A DNA stretch of 64,000 nucleotides, from positions 558,001 to 622,000 of the forward strand of contig NZ_FOIJ01000003.1 in the NCBI RefSeq assembly GCF_900111745.1, in the 5' to 3' direction. How positions within the stretch are numbered: the stretch's first letter is position 1; the number at the start of each line of letters is the position of its first letter. Shown here one piece after another: positions 27,671 to 37,869 of the stretch. The DNA is from Stigmatella erecta. GTDB taxonomy: Bacteria; Myxococcota; Myxococcia; Myxococcales; Myxococcaceae. A program made the position numbers and the translations under genes. Below the pieces are notes generated by a model that saw only the letters and a program-made list of their open reading frames with translations, was not told where the DNA came from and did not search any database.

Positions 27671-29139
27671 GCCGTCTCCTTCTGCACCCAGGTGTCCTTG
27701 GAGCCGCCGCCCTGGCTGGAGTTGACGACATACGAGCCCGCGCGCAGCGCCACCCGGCTCAACCCCCCCGGCAGCACCCACGAACCCTGGGGGCCGGTGA
27801 GGATGTAAGGCCGCAGGTCCACCCGGCGGGACACCACCTGGCGCGAGGCCGCGTCCCATGTCGGGCAGGTGGACAGCTCGATGCGGGGCTGGGCGATGTA
27901 GCGCCGGGGCTCGGCGAGGATGCGCTGGCGGAAGTCCTCGCGCTCCTCCCGGGTCGACTGGGGGCCCATCAGCATGCCGTACCCGCCGGCCTCATCCACC
28001 GTCTTCACCACCAGCTGCTCCAGGTGCTCCAGCACATAGCGGCGATCCTCCTCGCGGGCGCACACGTACGTGGGCACCTGCGCCAGCATGGGCTCCTCGC
28101 CCAGGTAGTAGCGGATGAAGTCCGGCACGAAGGCGTACACGGCCTTGTCGTCCGCCACCCCGTTGCCCGGGGCGTTGGCCAGCGTCACATGGCCCGCCGC
28201 CCAGGCCTTCATCAGCCCCCGGACGCCCAGCAGGCTGTCCGGCCGGAAGGTGTCCGGATCCAGGAAGGCATCGTCGATGCGCCGGTAGATGACGTGCACC
28301 CGGCGCGGCCCCCGGGTGGTGCGCGCGAAGACCCGCTCGTTCTCCACGTAGAGGTCCGCGGCGTGCACCAGCTCCACGCCCATGGTGCGCGCCAGAAAGC
28401 TGTGCTCGAAATAGGCGGAGTTGTACGGCCCCGGGGTGAGCACCACCACGGTGGCTCGGTCCGGATCCTCCGGCGAGGTGGCCCGGAGCGTCTCGGCCAG
28501 CTTCGCAGGGTAGTGGTCCACGCGGCGCACCTTCGCCAGCTCCAGCACCTCGGGCAGGACGCGCTTGGAGAGGATGCGGCTCTCCATGACGTACGAGACG
28601 CCCGAGGGGGTGCGCAGGTTGTCCTCCAGCACCTGGAAGGTGCCCTGGCCGTCGCGGATCAGATCGATGCCCGCGATGTGGATGCGCACGCCCCCCGGCG
28701 GCCGCACGCCCCGCAGCATCGGCAGGTAGAGCGAGGTGCCCAGAATGATCTCTTTCAGCTCGGGCTGCTCGGCCAGCAGCCGCTGCTCTCCATAGATGTC
28801 ATCCAGGAACGCGCTGAGGGCGCGCACGCGCTGCTCCAGCCCGCGCTCCAGCTGCGCCCAGTCCCGGGCGGACACCAGGCGGGGAATGAGACAGAAGGGG
28901 AAGATGCGCTCCGTGCCGCGCCGGTCCGAGTACACCGAGAAGGTGACGCCCTGGTTCAACAGGGCCCGCTCCGCCAGCGCCTGGATGCGGGTGAACTCCT
29001 CCGGAGACCGGGAGCCCAGCACCTCCAGCAAGCGCACGAAGTCGGGCCGGGGCTCGCCTTGAGGACCGATCAGCTCGTCGAAAGCCCCAGGAATGATGCC
29101 GTAACCTTTGAACAGTCCCGGATCCTGCGAAAGCCTCAT
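27667..29139 (-). CDS. Circularly permuted ATP-grasp protein
   Basis: This 490-residue protein belongs to the circularly permuted type-2 ATP-grasp family. Hallmarks are the N-terminal GVTFSVYSDRRGTERIFPF, the RIHIAGIDLIRDGQGTFQVLEDNLRTPSGVSYV block, the NAPGNGVADDKAVYAF loop and a late KTVDEAGGYGMLMGP segment, typical of ATP and metal binding. ATP-grasp enzymes activate a carboxylate as acyl phosphate and join it to an amine. It is the first gene of a four-gene operon with alpha-E, transglutaminase and DUF4406-like genes. The peptide or small-molecule substrate is unknown. Confidence 0.92.
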   Translation of the reverse strand: MRLSQDPGLFKGYGIIPGAFDELIGPQGEPRPDFVRLLEVLGSRSPEEFTRIQALAERALLNQGVTFSVYSDRRGTERIFPFCLIPRLVSARDWAQLERGLEQRVRALSAFLDDIYGEQRLLAEQPELKEIILGTSLYLPMLRGVRPPGGVRIHIAGIDLIRDGQGTFQVLEDNLRTPSGVSYVMESRILSKRVLPEVLELAKVRRVDHYPAKLAETLRATSPEDPDRATVVVLTPGPYNSAYFEHSFLARTMGVELVHAADLYVENERVFARTTRGPRRVHVIYRRIDDAFLDPDTFRPDSLLGVRGLMKAWAAGHVTLANAPGNGVADDKAVYAFVPDFIRYYLGEEPMLAQVPTYVCAREEDRRYVLEHLEQLVVKTVDEAGGYGMLMGPQSTREEREDFRQRILAEPRRYIAQPRIELSTCPTWDAASRQVVSRRVDLRPYILTGPQGSWVLPGGLSRVALRAGSYVVNSSQGGGSKDTWVQKETA

Positions 29140-29247
29140 CGGTGCCTACCTGTCTGCCCGGGAGCGCATGCGCCCAGGCCGCGCGACGCTGTGCGTCAAG
29201 GCGGAGTGTAACGGGGGCGCCACAGCAGGTACAGGGCGTTACGTCCG

Positions 29248-31203
29248 CTAAGGACGCGGTGGGGGCTGTGTCGGGCGCGCGAGGAAGGCAAGTGCCGTGT
29301 GGCGGACATCCCCGTTGGGATCATTCTGGCCCGCCCACGACAGCAAGGGCCCGGCGCTGGGCACATTCAGGAGGTTCGAGCCCAGCAGGCGCACCACCTC
29401 GATGCGCACCGCGCCCACGGTGTCGGTGCGCAAGGTGCGCTCCAGGGCGGGCATCAGGGGCGGCAGGGGCCGGAAGCTGCTGGCGAAGATGGCTGCGCGG
29501 CGCACCTCGGGCACGGGGTCCCCCAGCATGCTCGCGGCCAGCATCTGATCGGCGGCGGGGCCCGGAATGAGACGCAGCGCCTCCACGGCAGCCTCGCGCA
29601 CCACGGCGGAGGCGTCCCTCAGCGCCTCCTGGATGGTGGGCAGCGCGAGCGGGTGCGCGCTGTTGGCCAGGGCCCGGAGCTGGAGGGCCCGCGCCTCGGG
29701 GGTGGGCGCGGTGGCCACCGCGTCCTTCAGCTCGCGCAGCAGCGCGTCCGCCGAGGGGTCCTTCTGGGTCTCCAGGTTCCGCGCGGCATTGCCCAGCGCG
29801 AGCGTGGCCGTGCTCCGCAAGTCCTCCTCACCGCTCTGGGCGAGCTGGCGCAGCGCCGTGAGCCCCTCCTGCGTGGGTTTCTCCACCACGCCCAGCCCCG
29901 CCGCGGCATCCACCCGGACCGCGGTGGGAAGCTGCGCATCCAGCACCACTTGCCCCAGGGCCTGCACGGCCTCCGGCGTGCTGGCCGCGGAGAGCGAGCC
30001 GATGAGGCTGCTGTACGTGTTGCGGTCCTTCTCGCCCCGCAGGAGCGCGGGCACCTGGGCGGCCACGCCGGGCTCCAGCGTGAAGAGGGCCCGCATCCGG
30101 TTCATGAGCTGAGAGGTTGCCTGCCCCCGCTCGTTCTCGCCCGGGGGCAGCTTGCGCAGGTCCCCGACGAGGTCCGCCAACTGCGCGCCGCCCACGAGGC
30201 GCCGCAGCTCCGCCTGGGGGTCCTCGGGCGCAAACACCTGGGTGCCCAGCGAGGCGGTGGCCAGTTGCTGCCGCCGCGCCTCCAGCGAGCCAATGAGCAG
30301 CGGCACACTGCGCACCGCCGTCCGGGTGAGCTGCACCTGCCCCTCGCCCCGCACCGTGGGCAGCCCTTCGCCGGAGCTGACCGACACCTGCTCCCGGCTC
30401 GAGACCGACTCGGGCCAGCCCTCCTCGCCCAGGAGGAACGAGGCCGAGGCGTCCACGGTGATGCGCACACTGGGGTCCAGGTTCTGCAGCCCGCTGGGCG
30501 ACGTCATCCGGAGGTAGCGCTCCTTGGTCTTTTCGTACTTCCGCGCCCCCGGCACCTGCCGGTACTGGGCCGCGTACAGCCCGGTGACATCCAGCTCCTG
30601 CGCCGGCCACGCCTCCTTGGGCACGTTGGGCGTGACGAACTGGGTGGAGGCCACCAGCGTGCGCAGGAAGTTCTGCGTCACCGGATCCAGCCCCCGCTCG
30701 GAGTGCACCAGCAGCGCCGCCCCCTGGCGGTTGAACGTCACATAGAAGGGCGCTTGCAGGTGGGCCTGCATCAACGGACGCGACTTCGCGTCGAGCGCAT
30801 CCTGACCCTCCGCCTCGAAGGTGAGCCGGTTCGAGTGAATCTGGAACTGCACGTCCAGACGGTCCCCCTGGCCGCCCACCACCGCCATGGACAGCTCTCC
30901 GTCCAGCGCGAGGTGCAGCGAGGGCGAGGTGCTCGCGCCTTGCTGGCCGAAGGTGACCTTCTGCACGGCCGAGAGCGTGTAGACAAACTGGGTGCCCGCG
31001 GACCAGGTCCGGGCACGCCCCTCGCTGGGGACGGCCCCAGCCCCCTGCCGCGCCGGAGCGGCCGGGGGCGCAGTCACCGCGGCCGGAGCGGCCTGCTGCC
31101 CCGCGGGCGCGGGGGCGGACTCCTTCGCCAGAGTCCAGTAGACACCGGAGCCCAGGAGCAGGATGGCGGAGAGGGAGGGCACGAGCCAGCGGCGGTGGAA
31201 CAC
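29248..31203 (-). CDS. Exported HEAT-repeat protein resembling the vitellogenin/LLTP N-terminal region
   Basis: This 651-residue protein has an N-terminal membrane anchor or signal (WLVPSLSAILLLGSGVYW) and a Pro/Ala-rich linker. A beta-rich region begins WSAGTQFVYTLSAVQKVTF and LDGELSMAVVGG. A long helical HEAT array follows (STPEAVQALGQVVLD, AAGLGVVEKPTQEGLTALRQLAQ, PEVRRAAIFASSFRPLP). A beta-domain opening with a G-x-(Y/F)-x-Y strand, followed by a helical superhelix, is the order in large lipid-transfer proteins, so lipid or lipoprotein handling in the periplasm is a reasonable guess. The GTG at 31203 fits the signal segment; ATG 31269 is an in-frame alternative. Confidence 0.65.
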   Translation of the reverse strand: MFHRRWLVPSLSAILLLGSGVYWTLAKESAPAPAGQQAAPAAVTAPPAAPARQGAGAVPSEGRARTWSAGTQFVYTLSAVQKVTFGQQGASTSPSLHLALDGELSMAVVGGQGDRLDVQFQIHSNRLTFEAEGQDALDAKSRPLMQAHLQAPFYVTFNRQGAALLVHSERGLDPVTQNFLRTLVASTQFVTPNVPKEAWPAQELDVTGLYAAQYRQVPGARKYEKTKERYLRMTSPSGLQNLDPSVRITVDASASFLLGEEGWPESVSSREQVSVSSGEGLPTVRGEGQVQLTRTAVRSVPLLIGSLEARRQQLATASLGTQVFAPEDPQAELRRLVGGAQLADLVGDLRKLPPGENERGQATSQLMNRMRALFTLEPGVAAQVPALLRGEKDRNTYSSLIGSLSAASTPEAVQALGQVVLDAQLPTAVRVDAAAGLGVVEKPTQEGLTALRQLAQSGEEDLRSTATLALGNAARNLETQKDPSADALLRELKDAVATAPTPEARALQLRALANSAHPLALPTIQEALRDASAVVREAAVEALRLIPGPAADQMLAASMLGDPVPEVRRAAIFASSFRPLPPLMPALERTLRTDTVGAVRIEVVRLLGSNLLNVPSAGPLLSWAGQNDPNGDVRHTALAFLARPTQPPPRP

Positions 31204-31276
31204 GAAAGAACCTCGGAACTCCGAAAGGAAGACCACGGTGGCGGAAGCCCTCCCGCCACCGTGAAGCACCTACCGC

Positions 31277-32575
31277 CTACTCCATCTGGCAAGGCATATC
31301 GGGCAGATAGTAGAGGCTGTCCACGCTGTGGTCCGTGGGGGCCCGCAGGCAGCTTCCCCCACCCCCACCCCAGCCGCCGCCACCACCACCGCCGCCACCG
31401 CCGCCCGTGTCTCCCCCACCGCCCGTGCCATCCAGCGTGCCCGTGCCGCCCACCGGAGCACCGTACGAGCAGGTGAAGTTGAGCGGCACCGCGCTGGTGG
31501 CGTTGTAGAGCGTCCAGCTCTTCGTGATGCCGCTCCACTTGGCGATGGTGAGCGAGAACTTCTTCTTGATGAACAGGAGCTTGATCTTGATGAACGCCTT
31601 CAAGCTGCCGGACAGGGTGTTGACGGTGAAGTCCGACTTGAGGTTCCAGTCCATGGTGCTGCAGCCGGTGGACACCAGCTGCGCGGTGACCGGCAAGCTC
31701 GCGCCGATGAGCGTCAGGTTGCCCTCCACGCCCAGGCTCGCCACGGAAATGCCCACCGCCGCGCTCGCGGCCACGTAGACGTTGCCCTTGGGGGTGGCGA
31801 TGAGCTTCGCCACGGTGGGGGCCATGGAGCCGGTGACCTTGATGCCCGCGTTGCCGTTGAGCGACGCCGTCACCGTCACCGGGATGAACATGATGGGGAA
31901 GCTCTTGCTCGCCGACTTGAACGTGCGGTTGAAGAGCTGGTCCTCATACAACGTGCCCGAGAGCAGATCCTTCGAGTAGATCTGCGAGCCCATCACGTAC
32001 ACTTTGACATTGGCGCCCACGAAGGCGTTCTGCTGGGCGGTGCCCGAGGCCCGGGCGCGCAAGAGCTCCGTCTGCCCGGAGCCGAACACCTTGCCCCAGA
32101 CCTTGCCCTCGGCCACCGCGTCGAGCTTCGCGCCCGCGCTGGCCGTGGCCGGCAGGCCGTTGAGGGACGCGTCGATGACGTAGCCCGCGCCGAACGTGCT
32201 GTTGCCGAAGCCGTCATCCTTGTGGAACGCCTTGCTGAACGGCTGGTCGCCGGGGCTGCTCGCGTTGGGGTCCACCTGGACGCCCGGAGGCTCCGTGGCG
32301 AGGTCCGCATCCGGCGTCTGTCCCTCGTCGTTGAAGACGTGCGGATCCGGATCTCCGGACTCCATGCCCGTGGTGCAGACGCCGATACAGTCTTGATACA
32401 GCGCCTGATTCATCTCGTTGTTGATCTGCACCACGGTGTACGGATCCCCGTACACGCTGGTGCCGTCATCCATGACGATTTCTCGCTCATAGACGATGCG
32501 CGCCTGCGCCGGGCCGGACAGGCCCAGCGACGCCATCGTTCCGATCAATGCAACCTTGGGGGATAGACGGGACAT
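31277..32575 (-). CDS. Secreted protein with Gly-rich linker, unknown function
   Basis: This 432-residue protein has a signal peptide (KVALIGTMASLGLSGPAQA, cleavage before RIVYE). The long beta-rich body has repeated strands about Lys/Val/Ala content (TVTASLNGNAGIKVTGSMAP, KGNVYVAASAAVGISVASLGVEGN). Near the C-terminus lies a glycine tract (about residues 383-408, almost all Gly with single Trp/Asp/Thr), then a short tail. Few cysteines. It is upstream of, and on the same strand as, the HEAT protein with about 73 bases between, so joint transcription is possible. Family not recognised. Confidence 0.7.
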   Translation of the reverse strand: MSRLSPKVALIGTMASLGLSGPAQARIVYEREIVMDDGTSVYGDPYTVVQINNEMNQALYQDCIGVCTTGMESGDPDPHVFNDEGQTPDADLATEPPGVQVDPNASSPGDQPFSKAFHKDDGFGNSTFGAGYVIDASLNGLPATASAGAKLDAVAEGKVWGKVFGSGQTELLRARASGTAQQNAFVGANVKVYVMGSQIYSKDLLSGTLYEDQLFNRTFKSASKSFPIMFIPVTVTASLNGNAGIKVTGSMAPTVAKLIATPKGNVYVAASAAVGISVASLGVEGNLTLIGASLPVTAQLVSTGCSTMDWNLKSDFTVNTLSGSLKAFIKIKLLFIKKKFSLTIAKWSGITKSWTLYNATSAVPLNFTCSYGAPVGGTGTLDGTGGGGDTGGGGGGGGGGGWGGGGGSCLRAPTDHSVDSLYYLPDMPCQME

Positions 32576-32877
32576 GAGGTGGGGGACCCCTCTTTGGGTG
32601 GTTTCCTGGGATGGCAGGTGGGTGTGGGTAGGCCCTGACTGCGGGCCTTCCGGCGCCAACCCGGAAGCGTATGAAACCTCAGAATTACAAAAATAAGCAA
32701 CATTTCTATTATCCCTGCTAACCCCGTGCCCTCATGCGCCGATAAGCCTACAGAGGCGCACACCTTTCGGGTGATGGACGGAGCGGCGGTTCTTGCCTGG
32801 AACTGGACACCCCCTCACCCGCGCCTCGGGGCGCCTGGAAGCCCTGGGCCATGCTCCCGCGCCAAAGGAGAGCCCTG
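32576..32877. other. Divergent promoter region with an AT-rich patch
   Basis: This 302-bp gap lies between the divergent Gly-rich secreted protein and the sorbosone-dehydrogenase-like gene. Bases 32665-32720 are markedly AT-rich against the GC-rich background, as expected for promoter melting regions. Apart from the candidate promoter listed at 32684 nothing else is recognised. Confidence 0.4.
32684..32712 (+). promoter_or_regulatory. Candidate promoter for the sorbosone-dehydrogenase-like gene
   Basis: ATTACA and TATTAT are spaced 17 bases apart within an AT-rich patch (4 of 6 and 5 of 6 matches to the vegetative consensus). The transcript start would be near 32719, leaving a 160-base leader. 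Confidence 0.35.
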
Positions 32878-34182
<1,305 letters not shown>

Positions 34183-34189
34183 GCGCCCC

Positions 34190-34432
34190 TCACTCCGGCA
34201 GCGGGGCCTGCCGGGGCGTGCCCATCAGCGCCAGCGTGCGCGCCGCGACCCGCACGAGCAGCCCGGCGCACGGCTCACACAGCCCGCCACAACAGCCGGG
34301 CCAGCGGCCCTCCGGCTCTCGCAACAACGGGCGGACGCACGCCCAGTAATGGCTGGGGAGTTGAAGCTCCCCACACGCCCGGGCAAGTGCGGCATCGAGG
34401 GAGAGCGGGGGGACAGCGGACACGTCCGCCAC
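34190..34432 (-). CDS. Small Cys-rich protein, unknown function
   Basis: This frame of about 80 residues contains LDAALARACGELQLPSHYWACVRPLL, then GRWPGCCGGLCEPCAGLLVRVAARTLALMGTP. The six or seven clustered cysteines (CCGGLCEPC) suggest a metal-binding or disulfide-rich domain. It is convergent with the sorbosone-dehydrogenase-like gene. The reading frame stays open far upstream, but the protein-like part begins near a GTG at 34432 (or 34423). There is no strong ribosome-binding site, so the start is uncertain. The residue pattern looks like a real protein rather than a shadow. Confidence 0.4.
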   Translation of the reverse strand: MADVSAVPPLSLDAALARACGELQLPSHYWACVRPLLREPEGRWPGCCGGLCEPCAGLLVRVAARTLALMGTPRQAPLPE

Positions 34433-34758
34433 CCTACCCCGTGTCCCCGGCCGGGACGATGGGAAGGGCTCCCGCCCCCAGGAAAGGAGATGGCTTGGAG
34501 ACCCCGTGCGAGCCCGAGGGAGCAAGTCATGCGGTCCCCCCGGTGTTCGCAGGGACCCAGGGTTTTTCCCCTGGGTGGTGACAGCCGTCATCAGGGTGAT
34601 GGCTGCGGTCATCACCTCGGAGGGCTTTTCACCCAGGAACACGGTAAAAACATGAACTCCGCTGAAAAACAGGAAGCGGCACACGAATTGCTTTCGGCGC
34701 GCACCGGGAAAGGGGTGGGCAAGCCCCCCTCTCATCACCCCATCGTCAGGAGAAAATC
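34433..34758. other. Upstream region of the ricin-thaumatin lipoprotein with a perfect hairpin
   Basis: This 326-bp stretch has no convincing gene. At 34555-34576 ACCCAGGG and CCCTGGGT form a perfect 8-bp stem with a 6-base loop. The CGTCATCA and GGTCATCA words near 34585-34615 are direct repeats. These may be regulatory, but no promoter boxes are clear. Confidence 0.4.
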
Positions 34759-35937
34759 GTGTCGAAAATGAGTGTGTCCCGTGGTCTGTGCCTGCTGGGT
34801 GCTCTGGCGGGAATGAGTGGCTGCAGCACCAGTGAGCTGGAGACCACCGAGGAGACCGGACAGCTTCAGGGCGAGGCCATCGTGTCGAGCATCACGGAGG
34901 GCGACTATGTCATCCGCTCCGCGATGACTGGCAAGTGTATCGACATCGCCGCGTCGGGCACCGCGGACGGAACCAAGGTGCAGCAGTGGGATTGCAACGG
35001 CACCAACGCCCAGAAGTTCCGCATCTCCCCGACGTCGGGCGGGTACTGGAAGATCATCAACGTCAACAGCGGCAAGGGGCTCGACGTCAAGGATGGGAGC
35101 ACCGCGCTGAACGCCGAGATCCACCAGTGGTCCTACGTCGGCGCCAACAACCAGCAGTTCAAGTTCGTGGACCGCGGCAGCAGCCGGTTCAGCATCCACG
35201 CGCGCCACACGGACATGGTCGTCGACCTGTACTGGGGCAAGCCCGACAACGGGACGGGCTACGTGCAGTACCCCTTCACCGCCGGCCAGAACAACCAGCT
35301 CTTCACCTTCGACAAGGTGAGCGGCGGCACCACGCCTCCCCCCACGGGCAACTGCGCCGTCTCGGGTGACGGGAAGACCACGCTGCGCTTCATCAACCAG
35401 TGCTCCTTCGAGGTCAACTTCGCCGGCAACAACATCACCGGAGGGCTGCTGGGCGCGGGCAAGGAAGAGTGCCGGACCATCGGCTCCACCACGGAGATGA
35501 TGCTGACCAAGCGCTACTGGGGCTTCCGCAAGGGCGAGGACCCGGGCTTCGAGAAGCACTCGCTGGCGGAGTTCGGCTTCAACGAGGTGTTCTACGAGCA
35601 CAAGAGCTGGGACTGGTTCAACCTCAGCCACGTGGATGCCCACAACCTCCCCCTGAAGATCGTCCCCTACAACCTGCCGGGTGGAACGACCTGCGCGGGC
35701 CAGACGCGCAGCTGCCCCATGGACATGCTCGCGAACTGCCCCCCCGAGGGCCAGTTCCGCAACGCCGCCGGCAAGGTCATCTCCTGCGTGAGCCGCGACC
35801 GCGACAACCCCAACAGCGTGGTGGCCCGGTACTTCGACGCGGCCTGCTCGCAGTCCTACTCGTGGTCCGGCGATGACTCGGTCATGGCCGCGTGCAACGG
35901 CGAGGACTTCGACATCGTCTTCTGCCCGCAGAACTAA
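34759..35937 (+). CDS. Lipoprotein with ricin-type lectin domain and thaumatin-like domain
   Basis: This 392-residue protein starts at a GTG six bases after AGGAG. The lipobox is LAGMSGC (near residue 21). Residues 45-185 form a ricin-B-type trefoil with the repeated Q-x-W-type motifs ([44 protein letters not shown]). Residues about 200-392 match a thaumatin-like fold ([60 protein letters not shown]), with paired cysteines for disulfides. The lectin probably binds polysaccharide, and the thaumatin-like part may act on or bind beta-glucans. A role in predation or cell-surface adhesion is inferred. Confidence 0.85.
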   Translation: MSKMSVSRGLCLLGALAGMSGCSTSELETTEETGQLQGEAIVSSITEGDYVIRSAMTGKCIDIAASGTADGTKVQQWDCNGTNAQKFRISPTSGGYWKIINVNSGKGLDVKDGSTALNAEIHQWSYVGANNQQFKFVDRGSSRFSIHARHTDMVVDLYWGKPDNGTGYVQYPFTAGQNNQLFTFDKVSGGTTPPPTGNCAVSGDGKTTLRFINQCSFEVNFAGNNITGGLLGAGKEECRTIGSTTEMMLTKRYWGFRKGEDPGFEKHSLAEFGFNEVFYEHKSWDWFNLSHVDAHNLPLKIVPYNLPGGTTCAGQTRSCPMDMLANCPPEGQFRNAAGKVISCVSRDRDNPNSVVARYFDAACSQSYSWSGDDSVMAACNGEDFDIVFCPQN

Positions 35938-35951
35938 GCAGACACAGCCTC

Positions 35952-35999
35952 GCGGGGCCTGCCTGGCCGTCCCCTCCCCGGGACTGCGGGCAGCCCCGC
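35952..35999 (+). terminator. GC-rich hairpin after the ricin-thaumatin gene
   Basis: GCGGGGC at 35952 pairs with GCCCCGC ending at 35999, and an inner TGCC/GGCA pairing extends the stem. It lies 15 bases after the stop codon, but no T-run follows, so termination may be weak or the hairpin may only stabilise the 3' end. Confidence 0.35.
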
Positions 36000-36116
36000 G
36001 CAGGTTTGCTCTCCCATACGCGGAATACGTCTCCCCCCCGCGGCGCTTCTTACGGGGCCCAGCCATGGGTCCGCCCGCGGTCCCGGGGCGAAACGGTGCG
36101 CGGAGGGAGACGGCGC

Positions 36117-37826
36117 GTGACGCAGCAGGTCGGCAAGTATCAGCTCATCCGGAAGCTCGCCACGGGGGGCATGGCCGAGGTGTACTTGGCCAAGGCCGCG
36201 GGCCCCCGGGGGTTCGAGAAAACCCTGGTGGTGAAGTGCATCCTGCCGCACCTGGCCCAGGAGCCCTCCTTCGTGGAGATGTTCCTCTCCGAGGCCATGC
36301 TGGCCGCCCAGCTCTCCCACACGCACATCGTTCAGATCTTCGACTTCGGTGAGGCCGACGGCGCGTACTTCCTGGCCATGGAGTACATCGACGGTCCCAG
36401 CCTCCGCACGCTCATCAAGCGCGCCGCGGCCCAGAATCTGTCCCTGGACCCGCTGGTGTGCGCGCGGCTCGTCTCCCAGGCCTGTGAAGGGCTGGCGTTC
36501 GCCCACGACTTCGTGGACCCCGCGACCGAGCAGCCCCTGGCGCTCATCCACCGGGACGTCAGCCCCGACAACCTGCTGCTGTCGCGCCAGGGCTCGGTGA
36601 AGGTGGTGGACTTCGGCATCGCCAAGGCGACGGGCCAGACGCACAAGACCGAGAGCGGCGTCATCAAGGGCAAGCTCTCGTACATGCCGCCCGAGCAGCT
36701 GCGCGCCAAGAACCTGGACCGGCGGGTGGATGTGTATGCGCTGGGGGTGGTGCTCTACGAGCTGCTCACGTTCCGCAAACCCTACGTCGCGGCCTCGGAC
36801 GTGGCGCTGATGCACGCCATCCTCTACGAGCTTCCCACGCCCGCGGTTCACTACCGGCCGGACCTGCCCGTGGCCCTGCAGCGCATCCTCGCCCGGGCGA
36901 TCGACAAGGACCGGGACCAGCGGTATCCAGACTGCCACGCGTTCCAGGCGGACCTGGAAGACTTTATCCTCTCCGGGGGCCGGCCCGTGACGGGCCAGCA
37001 GGTCGCCCAGCTCATCCAGCGCGCCACCTCCGGCACCGGCTTTCCCGCGCTGAACCTCTCGCCCGCGGCCCTCCCCAGCCCCGCCCCCCTGCCGGCCCGG
37101 GAACGCACCCCCTTGGGCACGCACGCCAAGCCCCAGCCGCCCTCGGAGGGCGCAACCACCCGGCAGGAGCGCGCGACCTTTCCCGAGCACACGCCGACGA
37201 CCCAGGAGCTGTCCCTCACCCATCCGTCTTCAGGCACCGGCCTGACCGAGCCCCATGACCGGTCCCGGGCGCGTCCGAGGTGGAGCCTCCCCGCCTGGAA
37301 GCTGCCTGCCCTGGTGGGCGGCGTCCTGCTCGCGGCAGGGTTCGGACTGGTGCGCTTCCAGCAGGACGCGCCTGAACCAGACACCGCCTCCCCACCGATG
37401 GTGGCCGCCGGGGGCACCCCAGCCGCGGAGCCGATCATCCCTCCTCCTCCGCAGCCGCTGACCCAAGCCCCTCCGGTGGCGGCGCCCCTGGCGGAAGACC
37501 CCGCTCCCGCCGCGGAGCCCGCGCCTTCCGAGCCCCCGGCATCGCCCCTCGCCATGGCCTCACCGCCCGCCCGGAAGCGCATCGCGCGCCCCGCCAAGGC
37601 CAAGCGGCCCGCGGCGGGAATGGGGACCCTGGAGGTGCGCTCCCAGCCCTACGCCATCGTTTACGTGGACGGGAAGGAGCACGGCCCGACGCCCCTGGAC
37701 CAGGACCTCGAATTGCCGGCCGGCTCCTACACCATGCGGCTCGTCATCCCTGATCTGGCGAAGACGGTGACCCAGCAGGTCAAGATCGAGCCCGGGAAGA
37801 AAACCAACATCAACTTCTCGCCGTAG
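36117..37826 (+). CDS. Ser/Thr protein kinase with transmembrane segment and PEGA tail
   Basis: This 569-residue protein has a Hanks-type kinase domain at residues 1-280: glycine loop [10 protein letters not shown], Lys40 in LVVKCI, catalytic HRDVSPDN near residue 147, DFGIAKATG, and a [12 protein letters not shown] activation segment. A Pro-rich juxtamembrane stretch follows, then one membrane helix ([17 protein letters not shown], near residue 402), a Pro/Ala-rich spacer and a C-terminal PEGA domain ([25 protein letters not shown]). The GTG at 36117 has GGAGGGA 7-8 bases upstream. It would sense an envelope signal through the PEGA domain and phosphorylate cytoplasmic targets. Such kinases are numerous in myxobacteria; this target is unknown. 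Confidence 0.93.
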   Translation: MTQQVGKYQLIRKLATGGMAEVYLAKAAGPRGFEKTLVVKCILPHLAQEPSFVEMFLSEAMLAAQLSHTHIVQIFDFGEADGAYFLAMEYIDGPSLRTLIKRAAAQNLSLDPLVCARLVSQACEGLAFAHDFVDPATEQPLALIHRDVSPDNLLLSRQGSVKVVDFGIAKATGQTHKTESGVIKGKLSYMPPEQLRAKNLDRRVDVYALGVVLYELLTFRKPYVAASDVALMHAILYELPTPAVHYRPDLPVALQRILARAIDKDRDQRYPDCHAFQADLEDFILSGGRPVTGQQVAQLIQRATSGTGFPALNLSPAALPSPAPLPARERTPLGTHAKPQPPSEGATTRQERATFPEHTPTTQELSLTHPSSGTGLTEPHDRSRARPRWSLPAWKLPALVGGVLLAAGFGLVRFQQDAPEPDTASPPMVAAGGTPAAEPIIPPPPQPLTQAPPVAAPLAEDPAPAAEPAPSEPPASPLAMASPPARKRIARPAKAKRPAAGMGTLEVRSQPYAIVYVDGKEHGPTPLDQDLELPAGSYTMRLVIPDLAKTVTQQVKIEPGKKTNINFSP

Positions 37827-37834
37827 GCCCGGAA

Positions 37835-37863
37835 GCGAGGGCCTCCTTCACGGAGGCGCTCGC
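37835..37863. terminator. Hairpin between the convergent kinase and RCC1 genes
   Basis: GCGAG-GG-CCTCC and GGAGG-CG-CTCGC form a 10-pair stem with one internal mismatch bubble and a 5-base loop, in the 43-bp gap between convergent genes. There is no T-run, so bidirectional termination is plausible but not certain. Confidence 0.4.
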
Positions 37864-37869
37864 CTTGAA

